NCBI RefSeq assembly: GCF_004337365.2
Contig: NZ_CP044016.1
Location: 3,410,001 to 3,474,000, forward strand
Direction of reading: 5' to 3'
From: Rhizosphaericola mali
GTDB taxonomy: Bacteria > Bacteroidota > Bacteroidia > Chitinophagales > Chitinophagaceae
DNA length: 64,000 nt
Shown here: piece after piece, positions 19,442 to 28,048 of the stretch
Numbering within the stretch: position 1 is the stretch's first letter
How the letters are laid out: every line of letters begins with the position of its first letter
The notes under the pieces: generated by a model
What the model saw: the letters and a program-made list of their open reading frames with translations, nothing else
Database searches by the model: none
What the model was told of the DNA's origin: nothing
Program-made: the position numbers and the translations under genes

Positions 19442-20085
19442 CTATTTTTTAGCTGAAAATTCCATCGGCAATCCTTTGAAAATATATCCTTCTTTGGCAA
19501 AATATTGTAACACTTTGGGAAGTGCATATTCCATTCTTACTTTTGCCTTGTCACTATCATGAAATACTATTACATCGCCATTCTTGGTTTTAGACAAAAC
19601 ATTTTGAAGACATTTTTCACCTGAAATATTTGTATCAAAATCACCAGACAACACTGACCACATGACGATACGCATATAGGGAAATGTTTTTAAAAGTAAT
19701 TTTCCTTGAGCTTTACTAATTCTACCATAAGGAGGCCTAAATAAATTGGAATCAATCCGTTGACTTGCGATTGCTATATCGTCTACATAAGTATCAGAAA
19801 CGGCTTTCCAACCATTAAGATGATGTTGTGTATGGTTACCCATGCGATGTCCTGCAGCTAGTATCGACTGAAATAATTGGGGCATTTATCTACATTTTTT
19901 CCAATACAGAAAAAAGTAGCGATTGCATTATACTCCTTTAATGTATCCAAAATAAACGTTGTGGTTCCTTCATTGGGACCATCATCAAATGTTATATATA
20001 TTATTTTTTCCCCTTTAATTGGAAATCTCGTAATCCGATTTGGATAAATATACTTAATCCATTTGGGAAGTTTAACTAGATACAT
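19442..20085 (-). pseudogene. NodB-type polysaccharide deacetylase split by a -1 frameshift
   Basis: Two overlapping frames together give one complete deacetylase of about 214 residues. The first (ATG at 20083-20085) carries YITFDDGPNEGT, the metal-binding first motif, and runs on to IGKNVDKCP before it derails into NYFSRY and a stop. The second frame resumes in register with PQLFQSILAAGHRMGNHTQHH (motif 2, HTxxH), LFRPPYG (motif 3) and a normal C-terminus. Adding one C to the minus-strand CCCC run (plus GGGG at 19879-19882) restores the frame exactly. This is either a recent inactivating slip or a sequencing error in a homopolymer. An intact protein would remove N- or O-acetyl groups from a cell-wall or surface glycan. 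Confidence 0.85.
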
Positions 20086-20217
20086 AGGTGCAAGTTAGTA
20101 AATATGTGAACATAGCACCACTATAGAATAATCTATTCAATCATTTAATTAATCTATGCTTACGTCCTATCCTCATTTAAAAAATTCATTTTCGTATCCT
20201 ACTAAATCTTTTACCTC

Positions 20218-20646
20218 ATGAAACAATTATTTTTACTCGCGTTTACATTTTCTTCCGTTACATTAATGGCGCAAAGACATGATGGACCGCCACCAAAGAT
20301 GGACTCCGCAACTATGCGAGCAATGGACATTAAGCGTCTAAAATCAGCCGATCTAGGCTTGAGTGATGTGCAGATTGATAGTGTAATTAATATCAATCAA
20401 GAAATGCGTTCTCAAATGCATCAGCAAACTAAAAAAGACAAAGCTGAGAAGAAAAAAGAACGTCAAGAAATGGAATCGTATCAATTAACTCGTCTAAAAA
20501 CCGCATTAGGAGACGATAAGTTAGCACAAGAAGTGATGGACTATTATAAGAAAAATAAAGGACCTCGCGGTGGTGGCCATGGTGATGGCGGCGATGAGAT
20601 GCCTCCTCCACCTCCCGGCGGTAGCGATATGGAATTTGACAATTAA
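20218..20646 (+). CDS. Small periplasmic protein, Spy/CpxP-like, with proline/glycine-rich tail
   Basis: This 142-residue protein has a signal peptide (1-19, ending LMAQ). The middle is a charged helical region, including LGLSDVQIDSVININQEMR, which resembles the LTxxQ-type repeats of Spy/CpxP envelope chaperones, followed by a lysine/glutamate-rich helix. The last 30 residues are low complexity (GGGHGDGGDEMPPPPPGG, then an acidic end). The Spy-like assignment rests on that one motif and overall layout and is tentative. It is a single gene ended by a symmetrical terminator. Confidence 0.7.
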   Translation: MKQLFLLAFTFSSVTLMAQRHDGPPPKMDSATMRAMDIKRLKSADLGLSDVQIDSVININQEMRSQMHQQTKKDKAEKKKERQEMESYQLTRLKTALGDDKLAQEVMDYYKKNKGPRGGGHGDGGDEMPPPPPGGSDMEFDN

Positions 20647-20650
20647 AAAT

Positions 20651-20675
20651 AAAGGGCTAATAAAATTAGCCCTTT
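20651..20675. terminator. Bidirectional terminator between convergent genes
   Basis: A perfect 11-bp stem, AAAGGGCTAAT with ATTAGCCCTTT, encloses a 3-base loop and lies between the Spy-like gene (+) and the fucosidase gene (-), which meet tail to tail. AT-rich flanks on both sides fit use in both directions. Confidence 0.8.
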
Positions 20676-20681
20676 ATTCAT

Positions 20682-22016
20682 TTATATTTCTATGACTATA
20701 ATTCGATCTGGATTATCAGAGAAAGGCTGTAAATCTGTGGAGAAGTCTAGCTTCTTATTTTGTAATTTATAATTTATAGTTTTACCATCTTCCAAGCTAT
20801 AGACTTTTTTAATTTTTTCCATAGGAAAATTCTTCAATTCAATTGTACCATCATGTTTGTATAAAATATGAACATATATTTTACTTTTAGTTTGGGTAAG
20901 TACGCCCCATGATTGTTTGGGTAAATATCCACCACTCGTATTATAAATACTTTCTCCATATTTCTTTAACCAATTGCCCATCCAAGTTAATCGATCTGTA
21001 AATTCTGGTTGAATTTCTCCATTGGGCATCGGTCCTATATTCAAAAGTAAATTAGCATTTGCACCTGCAGATTTCACCAATAATTGTATCAATTCCTGAT
21101 CAGATTTATAACTGGTATCGGTCAAACTAAATCCCCAAACGCCATTAATCGTCGCACAAGTTTCAAGTGGAAGTTTAGAAGTTTTTTGGAAGCTTAATCC
21201 ACCAGAATTTTCGCCAGGAACATCTTGTTCAAACATTTGAAAATCCTCTCCAGGAATAGGTGTCTTGTGATGATTATTACCGATCAAACATTGTGGTTGT
21301 AGTCTATGAATTAGATCATAAATTTCACGTATATGCCAGTCTTGTTTCACATCAGTATCTTTTCGAGTCAAACTTTCTACAGGCATTTGATCCCAATATC
21401 CATCAAACCAGATCCCGCCAATTTCTCCATAATTGGTCAGCAATTCAGTTAATTGATTTTTCATAAATTGGATATAGTCTTCCCATTTACCTTTTGTAGT
21501 ACGCCCAGAGCCCTGTCCTGTCCGACCAGTCCAGTAAGCATAGTCATCTCTACGCCAATCCAATAATGAATAGTACAAAAATAATTTTATCCCTTGTTTG
21601 TGACATTCCTCCGCCATCATTTTGACAATATCTTTTTTATATGGCGTATGCATCACATTAAAATCTGAGTATTTGGTATCCCAAAGGCTAAATCCATCAT
21701 GATGCCGCGTAATTAAAGTGATATATTTCATCCCTGCTTTCTTGGCATCACTAACCCATTGTGCTGCATTAAAGTCAATTGGATTAAAGAATTTTTCTAG
21801 TCGAGTATAGTTCTCCACCGTAATATTACGATTATTCATCACCCACTCGCCATCACCAGGAATACTAAAGACTCCCCAATGTATAAACAAACCAAACCGG
21901 GCATCTTCAAACCATTGTCTAGCTTTTAAATTAGCCGCAGTAGGCGTATATGACACCTGAGCAAATAAGGAAAAACATAAGAAAATCAAGCAAATCGAAA
22001 CAAATAATTTTTTCAT
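20682..22016 (-). CDS. GH29 alpha-L-fucosidase, secreted
   Basis: This 444-residue glycoside hydrolase releases alpha-linked L-fucose. The signal peptide (1-20, ending LFAQ) is followed by the catalytic barrel, with WFEDARFGLFIHWGVFS, YITLITRHHDGFSLWDT and IGGIWFDGYWDQ. The last carries the nucleophile aspartate at about residue 205. A short C-terminal beta domain follows. The length is normal for the family. It stands apart from the SusC/SusD pairs, so its fucosylated substrate is not given by context. The exact linkage specificity is not readable. Confidence 0.92.
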   Translation of the reverse strand: MKKLFVSICLIFLCFSLFAQVSYTPTAANLKARQWFEDARFGLFIHWGVFSIPGDGEWVMNNRNITVENYTRLEKFFNPIDFNAAQWVSDAKKAGMKYITLITRHHDGFSLWDTKYSDFNVMHTPYKKDIVKMMAEECHKQGIKLFLYYSLLDWRRDDYAYWTGRTGQGSGRTTKGKWEDYIQFMKNQLTELLTNYGEIGGIWFDGYWDQMPVESLTRKDTDVKQDWHIREIYDLIHRLQPQCLIGNNHHKTPIPGEDFQMFEQDVPGENSGGLSFQKTSKLPLETCATINGVWGFSLTDTSYKSDQELIQLLVKSAGANANLLLNIGPMPNGEIQPEFTDRLTWMGNWLKKYGESIYNTSGGYLPKQSWGVLTQTKSKIYVHILYKHDGTIELKNFPMEKIKKVYSLEDGKTINYKLQNKKLDFSTDLQPFSDNPDRIIVIEI

Positions 22017-22139
22017 TTTATTAATTTTACGTCAATAATAGAATTGCATAAATTTAATAAAATGTTTTATAGGTAAAATTGAAGTCCATTTTTTTTAAAG
22101 ATTATCTACTAAAACCACCTTAATCTTATTAATTTTTTA

Positions 22140-23321
22140 TTAGTCAACCTTTTCTTTTTCCACCTTTGCTATATGCTTATCCATCGCAGATAGATCAGCA
22201 TTGTTCAATTTCCTTTTAGCAGAACCATTTTCCCAAGTTTGTAATTTTTTTCGAAAGAAACCATTTACAGGGATTTCAAATAATCGATATGTAAAATAGG
22301 AAAACATCAAAGTACATATGGTCTCAATACTAAATAGCCACATTCTTTGCTCGTATTTCAATGCAGTTTCGTATAAAAATTTGGTAAAACTATAACGAAC
22401 CAACAAATGATTGAGATAAATAGAAAAAGATAGCAACCCAAATGTATACACAATTTTTGTCTCGTTAATTTTGGCATACCAGTTATCACCACATAAGATA
22501 AGAATGTTTAACGCAAGCAAATAAGGCGTAAATAATACTGTCCATTTAACAAAGAAAGCTAAAAATGTAACGACCAAAATAGGCGTGGCAAACTGCTGGA
22601 TCTTCTGTAAAAACGTTTTGTTTTTATATAGTTGATACGTCAAAATACCTAACATAAAGCCAGAAACACCACGTAAAACGGCATTGACACCAAAGGAATC
22701 TCCCAAATTATTTTTAAATGGAATTCTTTTAATTTTATTTATAGTTTCAATCGAAAGTGAATCGAAATATTGGCTTGTAATATAGATACCTGCAGTCATA
22801 ATAAGTACGATGATAATTGTTTTCCATAATTTTTGTCTAGAAAAAAAGACCAACAAAAAGGGAAAAATCAAGTACATAATAAACTCCACAGACAAGGACC
22901 ATGTAGCCGCATTAATAATATGCTTAATATCATACAAACTCTGTATAAAAAACAAATTAACTATAAATTTATGCAACGTTAATTTTGGCAAAAGTAAGGC
23001 CGAGAAAAGAAGTATATTCAATAAATAAAAAGGATAAATACGCACAATCCTCTTTAGCATAAAATTTTTGTACAAGGAGATGTCAAGTCCATACTTGAAC
23101 TTTTTCTCATACACCAAACACAGCACAAAAGAACTCAACAAAAAGAAAAAATCTACGGTAAAATAACCGCGCTCAATCATGCATACAACAAAATCTTTCA
23201 ATGGGAATTGCCATTTCTCCATTTTTTTTAAAAGATCGTATTCAAAATAATGATCAAAAACCACTCTGAGTGCGAGCAATCCTCTAATCCCGGTAAGTGC
23301 TTTTATTTCTTTCGTGGCCAT
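22140..23321 (-). CDS. Acyltransferase family 3 (OafA/YrhL-type) membrane protein
   Basis: This 393-residue inner-membrane protein has about ten hydrophobic helices. It has the family opening LTGIRGLLALRVVFDHYF, in which the conserved histidine (RVVFDHY) would take part in acyl transfer, and FTVDFFFLLSSFVLCLVYEKK, the typical second helix. Members O-acylate surface polysaccharides, lipids or antibiotics. The start is the ATG at 23319-23321; the frame also opens at a TTG one codon earlier. A perfect -7 box lies 29 bases upstream. Substrate unknown. Confidence 0.85.
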   Translation of the reverse strand: MATKEIKALTGIRGLLALRVVFDHYFEYDLLKKMEKWQFPLKDFVVCMIERGYFTVDFFFLLSSFVLCLVYEKKFKYGLDISLYKNFMLKRIVRIYPFYLLNILLFSALLLPKLTLHKFIVNLFFIQSLYDIKHIINAATWSLSVEFIMYLIFPFLLVFFSRQKLWKTIIIVLIMTAGIYITSQYFDSLSIETINKIKRIPFKNNLGDSFGVNAVLRGVSGFMLGILTYQLYKNKTFLQKIQQFATPILVVTFLAFFVKWTVLFTPYLLALNILILCGDNWYAKINETKIVYTFGLLSFSIYLNHLLVRYSFTKFLYETALKYEQRMWLFSIETICTLMFSYFTYRLFEIPVNGFFRKKLQTWENGSAKRKLNNADLSAMDKHIAKVEKEKVD

Positions 23322-23327
23322 CAAGCA

Positions 23328-23426
23328 TACATTGAGTTCATTGAAAGTCCAAAGGTAACAGAATACAATGGGAAAATCTTGGAAGAATCGGTAGATGACT
23401 TAATTTCAAAAGCAGACACTTGGTAA
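23328..23426 (+). pseudogene. Possible 3' remnant of an unidentified gene
   Basis: The plus strand between the acyltransferase start and the esterase has a 32-codon stretch that reads like real protein (for example YIEFIESPKVTEYNGK, then a helix-like acidic end) and stops at TAA 23424-23426. There is no start codon in frame, and upstream the frame runs into the antisense of the acyltransferase. It could be the tail of a gene cut by a past rearrangement. Chance cannot be excluded at this length, and I do not recognise the family. Confidence 0.3.
23350..23357 (-). promoter_or_regulatory. -7 box (TACCTTTG) of the acyltransferase gene
   Basis: The minus strand reads TACCTTTG, a perfect TAnnTTTG, 28 bases before the ATG at 23321. 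No good -33 box is visible. It overlaps the possible gene remnant on the other strand. Confidence 0.45.
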
Positions 23427-23493
23427 TTTGCTGATATATTTTACCTAAATTGCTAAAGATTTATGCATTTCCCGTCCTAATTAAAACAAATTT

Positions 23494-24516
23494 ATGCGTA
23501 TCCGTTCTATTTTGAATAAGACATTTATTCTAAGCGTCATCTTTCTATTGCACACAAAAATAAATGCACAAGATTCTACAAAGCTATCTACGTTTATTTA
23601 TAGTATTAAAGATAAGGACACTTTAAGATTAGACTATTATACAGATCCACTGGCCGATACGGCTAATCGACCTTGCTTGCTTTACGTTTTCGGAGGTGGC
23701 TTTATTACAGGGAGAAGAAATGATAAATTAAGTGTTCCTTTTTTCAAAAAAATGGTAAAAAATGGATTTAATGTAGTTTCTATAGACTATAGATTAGGCT
23801 TTAGAAAAGCATTTGGAGATCCGCATCAAAAAGACGCATTTAAAGAAAATTTAAAAAAATATAAACCTTTACAATTTCTCGACATATTTTACGGTAGTAT
23901 CAATATGGCGGTGGAGGATTTATATGACGCAACCAACTATGTAGTGTCACACGCAAATGACCTAAAAATAAATCCTAGTCGTATCATTGCAATGGGCTCA
24001 AGTGCTGGCGCAATTACGGTACTACAAGGACAAAATTACATTGTAAATAAAAACGATTTAAGCAAACACTTACCAGCAGATTTTAATTATGCTGGAGTCA
24101 TTTCCATGGCAGGAGCGATCTTTTCTATGAAAGGAGATGTAAAATGGAATGCACATCCTGCGCCAATTTTAATGTTTCATGGAGATGCCGACAAACAAGT
24201 ACCGTATGACAAAGTAAGAATCAAAGTTCTATTATTTCCATTAAAATATGGATTTTATGGTTCTAAACATATTACCAAACAGTTGAAAAAATTACAATCA
24301 CCTTATTGGTTCTATAGTGTAGAAAATGCGGGGCATGAAATGAGCTATAAGCCAATGGAGCATAATATCGCTGAGATAATGACATTTTACAGATCTTATA
24401 TCGATCAAAATAAACCATTGCAAATGTTCTCAGATAAAAAAGATATTTCTCAACCAGATGTCCAGAAAAAATTTGGATTTGCTGATTATTTGAAAGGAAA
24501 TTTTGGCGGAAATTAA
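23494..24516 (+). CDS. Secreted alpha/beta-hydrolase, carboxylesterase-like
   Basis: This 340-residue enzyme has a signal peptide (about 1-25, ending INAQ) and an alpha/beta-hydrolase fold. LLYVFGGGFITGRRNDK forms the oxyanion-hole loop, as in the HGGG esterases, with histidine replaced. AMGSSAGAIT holds the nucleophile serine in GxSxG, FHGDADKQVPYD the aspartate and ENAGHEMSY the histidine, so the triad is complete. It could remove acetyl or feruloyl groups from plant polysaccharides or cut small esters; the sequence alone does not decide. It stands alone on the plus strand and meets the royal-jelly-like gene tail to tail. Confidence 0.82.
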   Translation: MRIRSILNKTFILSVIFLLHTKINAQDSTKLSTFIYSIKDKDTLRLDYYTDPLADTANRPCLLYVFGGGFITGRRNDKLSVPFFKKMVKNGFNVVSIDYRLGFRKAFGDPHQKDAFKENLKKYKPLQFLDIFYGSINMAVEDLYDATNYVVSHANDLKINPSRIIAMGSSAGAITVLQGQNYIVNKNDLSKHLPADFNYAGVISMAGAIFSMKGDVKWNAHPAPILMFHGDADKQVPYDKVRIKVLLFPLKYGFYGSKHITKQLKKLQSPYWFYSVENAGHEMSYKPMEHNIAEIMTFYRSYIDQNKPLQMFSDKKDISQPDVQKKFGFADYLKGNFGGN

Positions 24517-24534
24517 ACGACTTTTCCGCCAAAA
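24501..24534. terminator. Hairpin between convergent esterase and royal-jelly-like genes
   Basis: TTTTGGCGGAAA pairs with TTTCCGCCAAAA (12 bp) around a 10-base loop. The left arm includes the last codons of the esterase. Only short T stretches follow on either strand, so it may act as a weak bidirectional terminator. Confidence 0.5.
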
Positions 24535-24538
24535 CAAT

Positions 24539-25648
24539 CTATTTAGGAAGTTTTACACGGTAAATTCTGTATGGTAAAACACGTTCATCTTTGCCATTAT
24601 TCCAAGGAGCCTCCCTTTGCAATTGCGAACAAGAAAAATAAACATAACCATCAGTACCAATCCCTAAAGAATCTGGCCACAAAAGCCTAGAATCTTGTAA
24701 TAAGGTATGAATCTTTCCATCTGGAGAAATATAGGTAATGGTATAGTTGGTAGAAGTTGTCAAATAAATATTTCCTTTTGCATCAGCCACTAAACCATGC
24801 GTAATACCGACATTACCTACAGCTTCCACATGACTCATCAATTCCGCATCAGAAAGTTGTGCATCAGACAAATATTTTGTATCGATACGATATAATTCAT
24901 CACAATTTATCGGTTTAAAATAAAAATATTTATAGTCTCTAGTCAATGCTATTCCATTCACATTAGATACAAATGGTTTGCCCTGTTGATTACGCATTTG
25001 ATGTCCATCATAAGTCAATACAATATTCGTATCCGCCGTAGTATATTTACTTTTTGCCAATACGGTCCTTGCCTGATCCGTTTTCAAATCTAGAACTACT
25101 ATTGCGGCTTGACCCGGATCTGACAAGTAAGCCAATTGTCGATCTACATCAATGCGCATATCATTCAACCCAGAGTGAGATTTATCCAAACCATTGAAAT
25201 GATACACTGCAACAACTTTATTTGTATTCAGATCAATTTTCAACATTTTGAAATGACCAACAGTATCTCCACCCGCATTCAAACCAGCAATAGAACCTTT
25301 GGATGCAGGCTTGGAATCTAGTACCCAAAGATTATTGGAACCATCTACGACAAGATCTTGCACATTCAAAAAATGATGATCTTCATCCAAATTATTATCA
25401 TTCCAACTATTGTCGGGAAATACTACTTTTTTGCCATGCTCTATTTCTGCTAGTCCCATGTCATATTTTCCTCCACGTTTGGGAAAAGAAATGAAAACAC
25501 GATTTTTCGGAGAAACGGCAACTCCTATTGCTTGATATTCCCCAAGATCAATAACGGTCTCTAGTTTATCACTATGATATTTTTCCATTTGCGCATTACT
25601 ATTGGATAAGGTAAAAGCCGCAACTATAATTGCTATTAATTTTTTCAT
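24539..25648 (-). CDS. Major royal jelly protein/Yellow-family secreted beta-propeller
   Basis: This 369-residue protein has a signal peptide (1-20, ending SNAQ) and a six-bladed propeller of the royal-jelly/Yellow family. Landmarks are IGVAVSPKNRVFISFPKRGG, HHFLNVQDLVVDGSNNLWVLD, the SHSGLNDMRIDVDRQLAYLSD blade and ITHGLVADAKGNIYLTTS. Bacterial members are poorly characterised; lactonase-like or small-molecule-binding roles are suggested by their resemblance to SMP-30 proteins. It is the last gene of a minus-strand set and begins 1 bp after the small protein that precedes it. Confidence 0.83.
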   Translation of the reverse strand: MKKLIAIIVAAFTLSNSNAQMEKYHSDKLETVIDLGEYQAIGVAVSPKNRVFISFPKRGGKYDMGLAEIEHGKKVVFPDNSWNDNNLDEDHHFLNVQDLVVDGSNNLWVLDSKPASKGSIAGLNAGGDTVGHFKMLKIDLNTNKVVAVYHFNGLDKSHSGLNDMRIDVDRQLAYLSDPGQAAIVVLDLKTDQARTVLAKSKYTTADTNIVLTYDGHQMRNQQGKPFVSNVNGIALTRDYKYFYFKPINCDELYRIDTKYLSDAQLSDAELMSHVEAVGNVGITHGLVADAKGNIYLTTSTNYTITYISPDGKIHTLLQDSRLLWPDSLGIGTDGYVYFSCSQLQREAPWNNGKDERVLPYRIYRVKLPK

Positions 25649-25649
25649 C

Positions 25650-26054
25650 CTACTTGTTCTTTTTTAATGCTTTTTCTTTTTCTAGCATTTGTGGCCAAAT
25701 CGGAGCGAAATCATACGTCGGATAAAATTCTGTATGAAAACTACCCCACGCGCCTTTTTCAAAAATATTATTCACCATCCTTAAATCTTTCGCAGGAAAT
25801 TTTAAAGTCAAAATCTGCCCTACCCCCATCGCAACATACCAAGAAACCACACGAGCATGACTTTCCTCAATACGCTCATAAAACTGTTGCGTCATCGCTC
25901 GCATCTGAATAGAATCCACTGGACTATCTTGAATATGTTTCAAAAATACAGTAACCATAACACTATCACTGGTAGAGGATGGTGTAGTTTGCGCTGAAAT
26001 TTTACTTAGAGAAACAATCATTACCAATATAGCAAGTATAAAATATTTTTTCAT
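25650..26054 (-). CDS. Small secreted protein of unknown function
   Basis: This 134-residue protein starts at the ATG 26052-26054, which gives a clean signal peptide (MKKYFILAILVMIVSLSKISAQ would be residues 1-22 in total). The longer frame up to 26108 would bury it. The mature part is mainly helical, with HIQDSPVDSIQMRAMTQQF and GVGQILTLKFPAKDLRMVN, and ends in a lysine-rich tail. I do not recognise the family. It lies 1 bp before the royal-jelly-like gene and 77 bp after the aldo/keto reductase, so the pair may act together. Confidence 0.65.
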   Translation of the reverse strand: MKKYFILAILVMIVSLSKISAQTTPSSTSDSVMVTVFLKHIQDSPVDSIQMRAMTQQFYERIEESHARVVSWYVAMGVGQILTLKFPAKDLRMVNNIFEKGAWGSFHTEFYPTYDFAPIWPQMLEKEKALKKNK

Positions 26055-26131
26055 ACTATAAATTTTAACTAAAAAACCATCAAGTCCGGAATACGTTCCA
26101 AGACTCAATGGTTTGTTTATATTTTATAAAA

Positions 26132-27082
26132 TTAGAATTTACTTGCTTCGTTCAATAAGTCAAGATCTTCTTTATCTAATTGCAATTCAGGAGCTGCAAA
26201 TAAAGTTTGTAATTGGCTTTCGCTCGTAGCACTTACAATTGGCGCAGGAATCAATGGATTGGAAAGCAACCAAGCTAGAGCCACAGTTGCATCTTTAGAA
26301 TTGTGTTTTGCCGCGACTTTATCCAAAGCTGCAATTACGCCAAGCCCTTTTTCATTCACATATTTCTTCACACCTTCGCCACGAACACTTTTTCCTAAAT
26401 CTTCTTCACTACGATATTTCCCAGTTAAAAATCCAGCAGCTAAAGACCAGTAAGGCAATACTGCTAATCCATATTGCTCAGCAATAGGCGCATATTTAGT
26501 TTCAAATTCTTTCCTTTCCACTAAATTATAGTGGGGTTGCAAAACTTGATATTTAGGCAAATTATTTTTTTCTGCCAATGCTAAAGACTCTATTAATCGA
26601 GCAGGTGTAATATTAGAAGCACCAATATAGCGTACTTTTCCTGCTTTAATAATTTCATTATATGCTTCCAATGTTTCTTCTACTGGAGTTACATTGTCAT
26701 CAAAATGTGTATAGTATAAATCAATATAATCTGTCTGCAATCTCTTTAAAGACTCATCCACAGACTTTAATATGTGAGCTTTAGAGGTATCTTCTTTATG
26801 CTTACCAGTTGCACCGCCAACTTTAGTGGCGATAACTACATCTTTACGATTGCCGCGAGCCTTCACCCAATTACCAATCACCGTTTCAGATTGACCACCA
26901 TTACCACCGTCTACCCACCAAGAATACATATCTGCAGTATCAATAAAATTGAAACCTGTACCAACGAATTTATCTAAAATTTCAAATGATTTTGCTTCGT
27001 CTAATGTCCAACCAAATACATTACCACCAAAATTAATCGGTGCTACTTGTAGATCCGTCTTACCTAATGCTACTTTTTTCAT
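26132..27082 (-). CDS. Aldo/keto reductase
   Basis: This 316-residue NAD(P)H-dependent reductase has the catalytic tetrad in its usual setting. FNFIDTADMYSWW carries the aspartate and tyrosine, VVIATKVGG the lysine and YIDLYYTHFDD the histidine. Near the C-terminus, IPAPIVSATSESQLQ is the cofactor-binding region. It lies between the metallo-hydrolase (61 bp) and the small secreted protein. It is cytoplasmic, unlike the secreted genes beside it. The substrate (a sugar aldehyde or xenobiotic carbonyl) is not defined. Confidence 0.9.
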   Translation of the reverse strand: MKKVALGKTDLQVAPINFGGNVFGWTLDEAKSFEILDKFVGTGFNFIDTADMYSWWVDGGNGGQSETVIGNWVKARGNRKDVVIATKVGGATGKHKEDTSKAHILKSVDESLKRLQTDYIDLYYTHFDDNVTPVEETLEAYNEIIKAGKVRYIGASNITPARLIESLALAEKNNLPKYQVLQPHYNLVERKEFETKYAPIAEQYGLAVLPYWSLAAGFLTGKYRSEEDLGKSVRGEGVKKYVNEKGLGVIAALDKVAAKHNSKDATVALAWLLSNPLIPAPIVSATSESQLQTLFAAPELQLDKEDLDLLNEASKF

Positions 27083-27143
27083 CGTTATTAATATTTAAAA
27101 TTTAAGTTTGTTTTTAGGATAAACAAATTGAAATGATTTGTGT

Positions 27144-28046
27144 TTAATTCAATTGCAATCCTTTCTTAATTATTCCTTTTTTTAACAATTCAGGTTGTAC
27201 AATATCATCATGACTAACCAATAATTGGATGCCCTTTGCGGGTAATTGATTCAACCAATTGAGTTCAAATCCTATCTGCTCGGCATTTTCGCCTATTCGT
27301 TTAATTTGTCCAGCGGGCTTTTGCTTTTTTTCCTCGATTCCTATATAAGACCAACTTACGTCACCTGTAAAAATATATTCTTTCCCATTTGCTAACTTAG
27401 TATATACCATAATCTCACCGGGCGTATGTCCAGGAGCCTTTATCAGCACTACACTTGGAGCAACAGGTAGAATATCATAGAAATCAACTACATCAAAATC
27501 ATTCCATTGACTAGAATCAATCTTCAATTCTGGCATTTGAGGTTTTGTAGACAAAGTATGCATTTGTTGCACAGTAACGATAGTTTTCGGAGCCAATTCC
27601 TTATAGTGCTTCGTCCTTAAAACGCCAGCCACATGATCGCCATGTTCATGAGTTATGATAATTTTCTTCGCTTGCAAAAGGGCTTTTTGAATAGAATCAT
27701 TTGCAGAAGGAAAATAAGGTTGCACTTTACCTTGTCCGAAAAACTCATGTACTTTTTTATCCATCCCTGCATCAATCATCACGGTACCATCTGGATAAAT
27801 TAATTGATAAGCTGTGCGAGCTTGTATATAAGGTTTTTCATCACCACCATCCACAGTTGCAGCAAAAGTGCGTGGACTTTCTGCATATTTTATATAGTGA
27901 ATTTCTGATGCAAATTTGCCAGGAACGGAATTGGATGCAATTCTAATTTTAGATAAAAGTGCATCATTATAATCAATACCCTGACTATAAGTTTTACTTA
28001 CTAGAAATAAAGTAACGAATGCAATATATTTTTTAATTCCAGTCAT
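27144..28046 (-). CDS. Secreted metallo-beta-lactamase-fold hydrolase
   Basis: This 300-residue protein has a signal peptide (about 1-21, ending TYSQ) and an MBL fold. IITHEHGDHVAG holds the HxHxDH zinc motif, APGHTPGEIMVYT the next histidine, YIFTGDVSW the bridging aspartate and LLVSHDD the final histidine. The metal site is complete. Family members include lactonases, glyoxalase II-like enzymes and arylsulphatases, and I cannot separate these. It begins 2 bp after the oxidoreductase stop, so the two genes are almost certainly co-transcribed. Confidence 0.85.
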   Translation of the reverse strand: MTGIKKYIAFVTLFLVSKTYSQGIDYNDALLSKIRIASNSVPGKFASEIHYIKYAESPRTFAATVDGGDEKPYIQARTAYQLIYPDGTVMIDAGMDKKVHEFFGQGKVQPYFPSANDSIQKALLQAKKIIITHEHGDHVAGVLRTKHYKELAPKTIVTVQQMHTLSTKPQMPELKIDSSQWNDFDVVDFYDILPVAPSVVLIKAPGHTPGEIMVYTKLANGKEYIFTGDVSWSYIGIEEKKQKPAGQIKRIGENAEQIGFELNWLNQLPAKGIQLLVSHDDIVQPELLKKGIIKKGLQLN

Positions 28047-28048
28047 TA

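Noticed and set aside
18834-19562. Plus-strand open frames across tatD and the deacetylase
   Set aside because: They are antisense shadows with no motifs; the minus strand carries clear conserved families.
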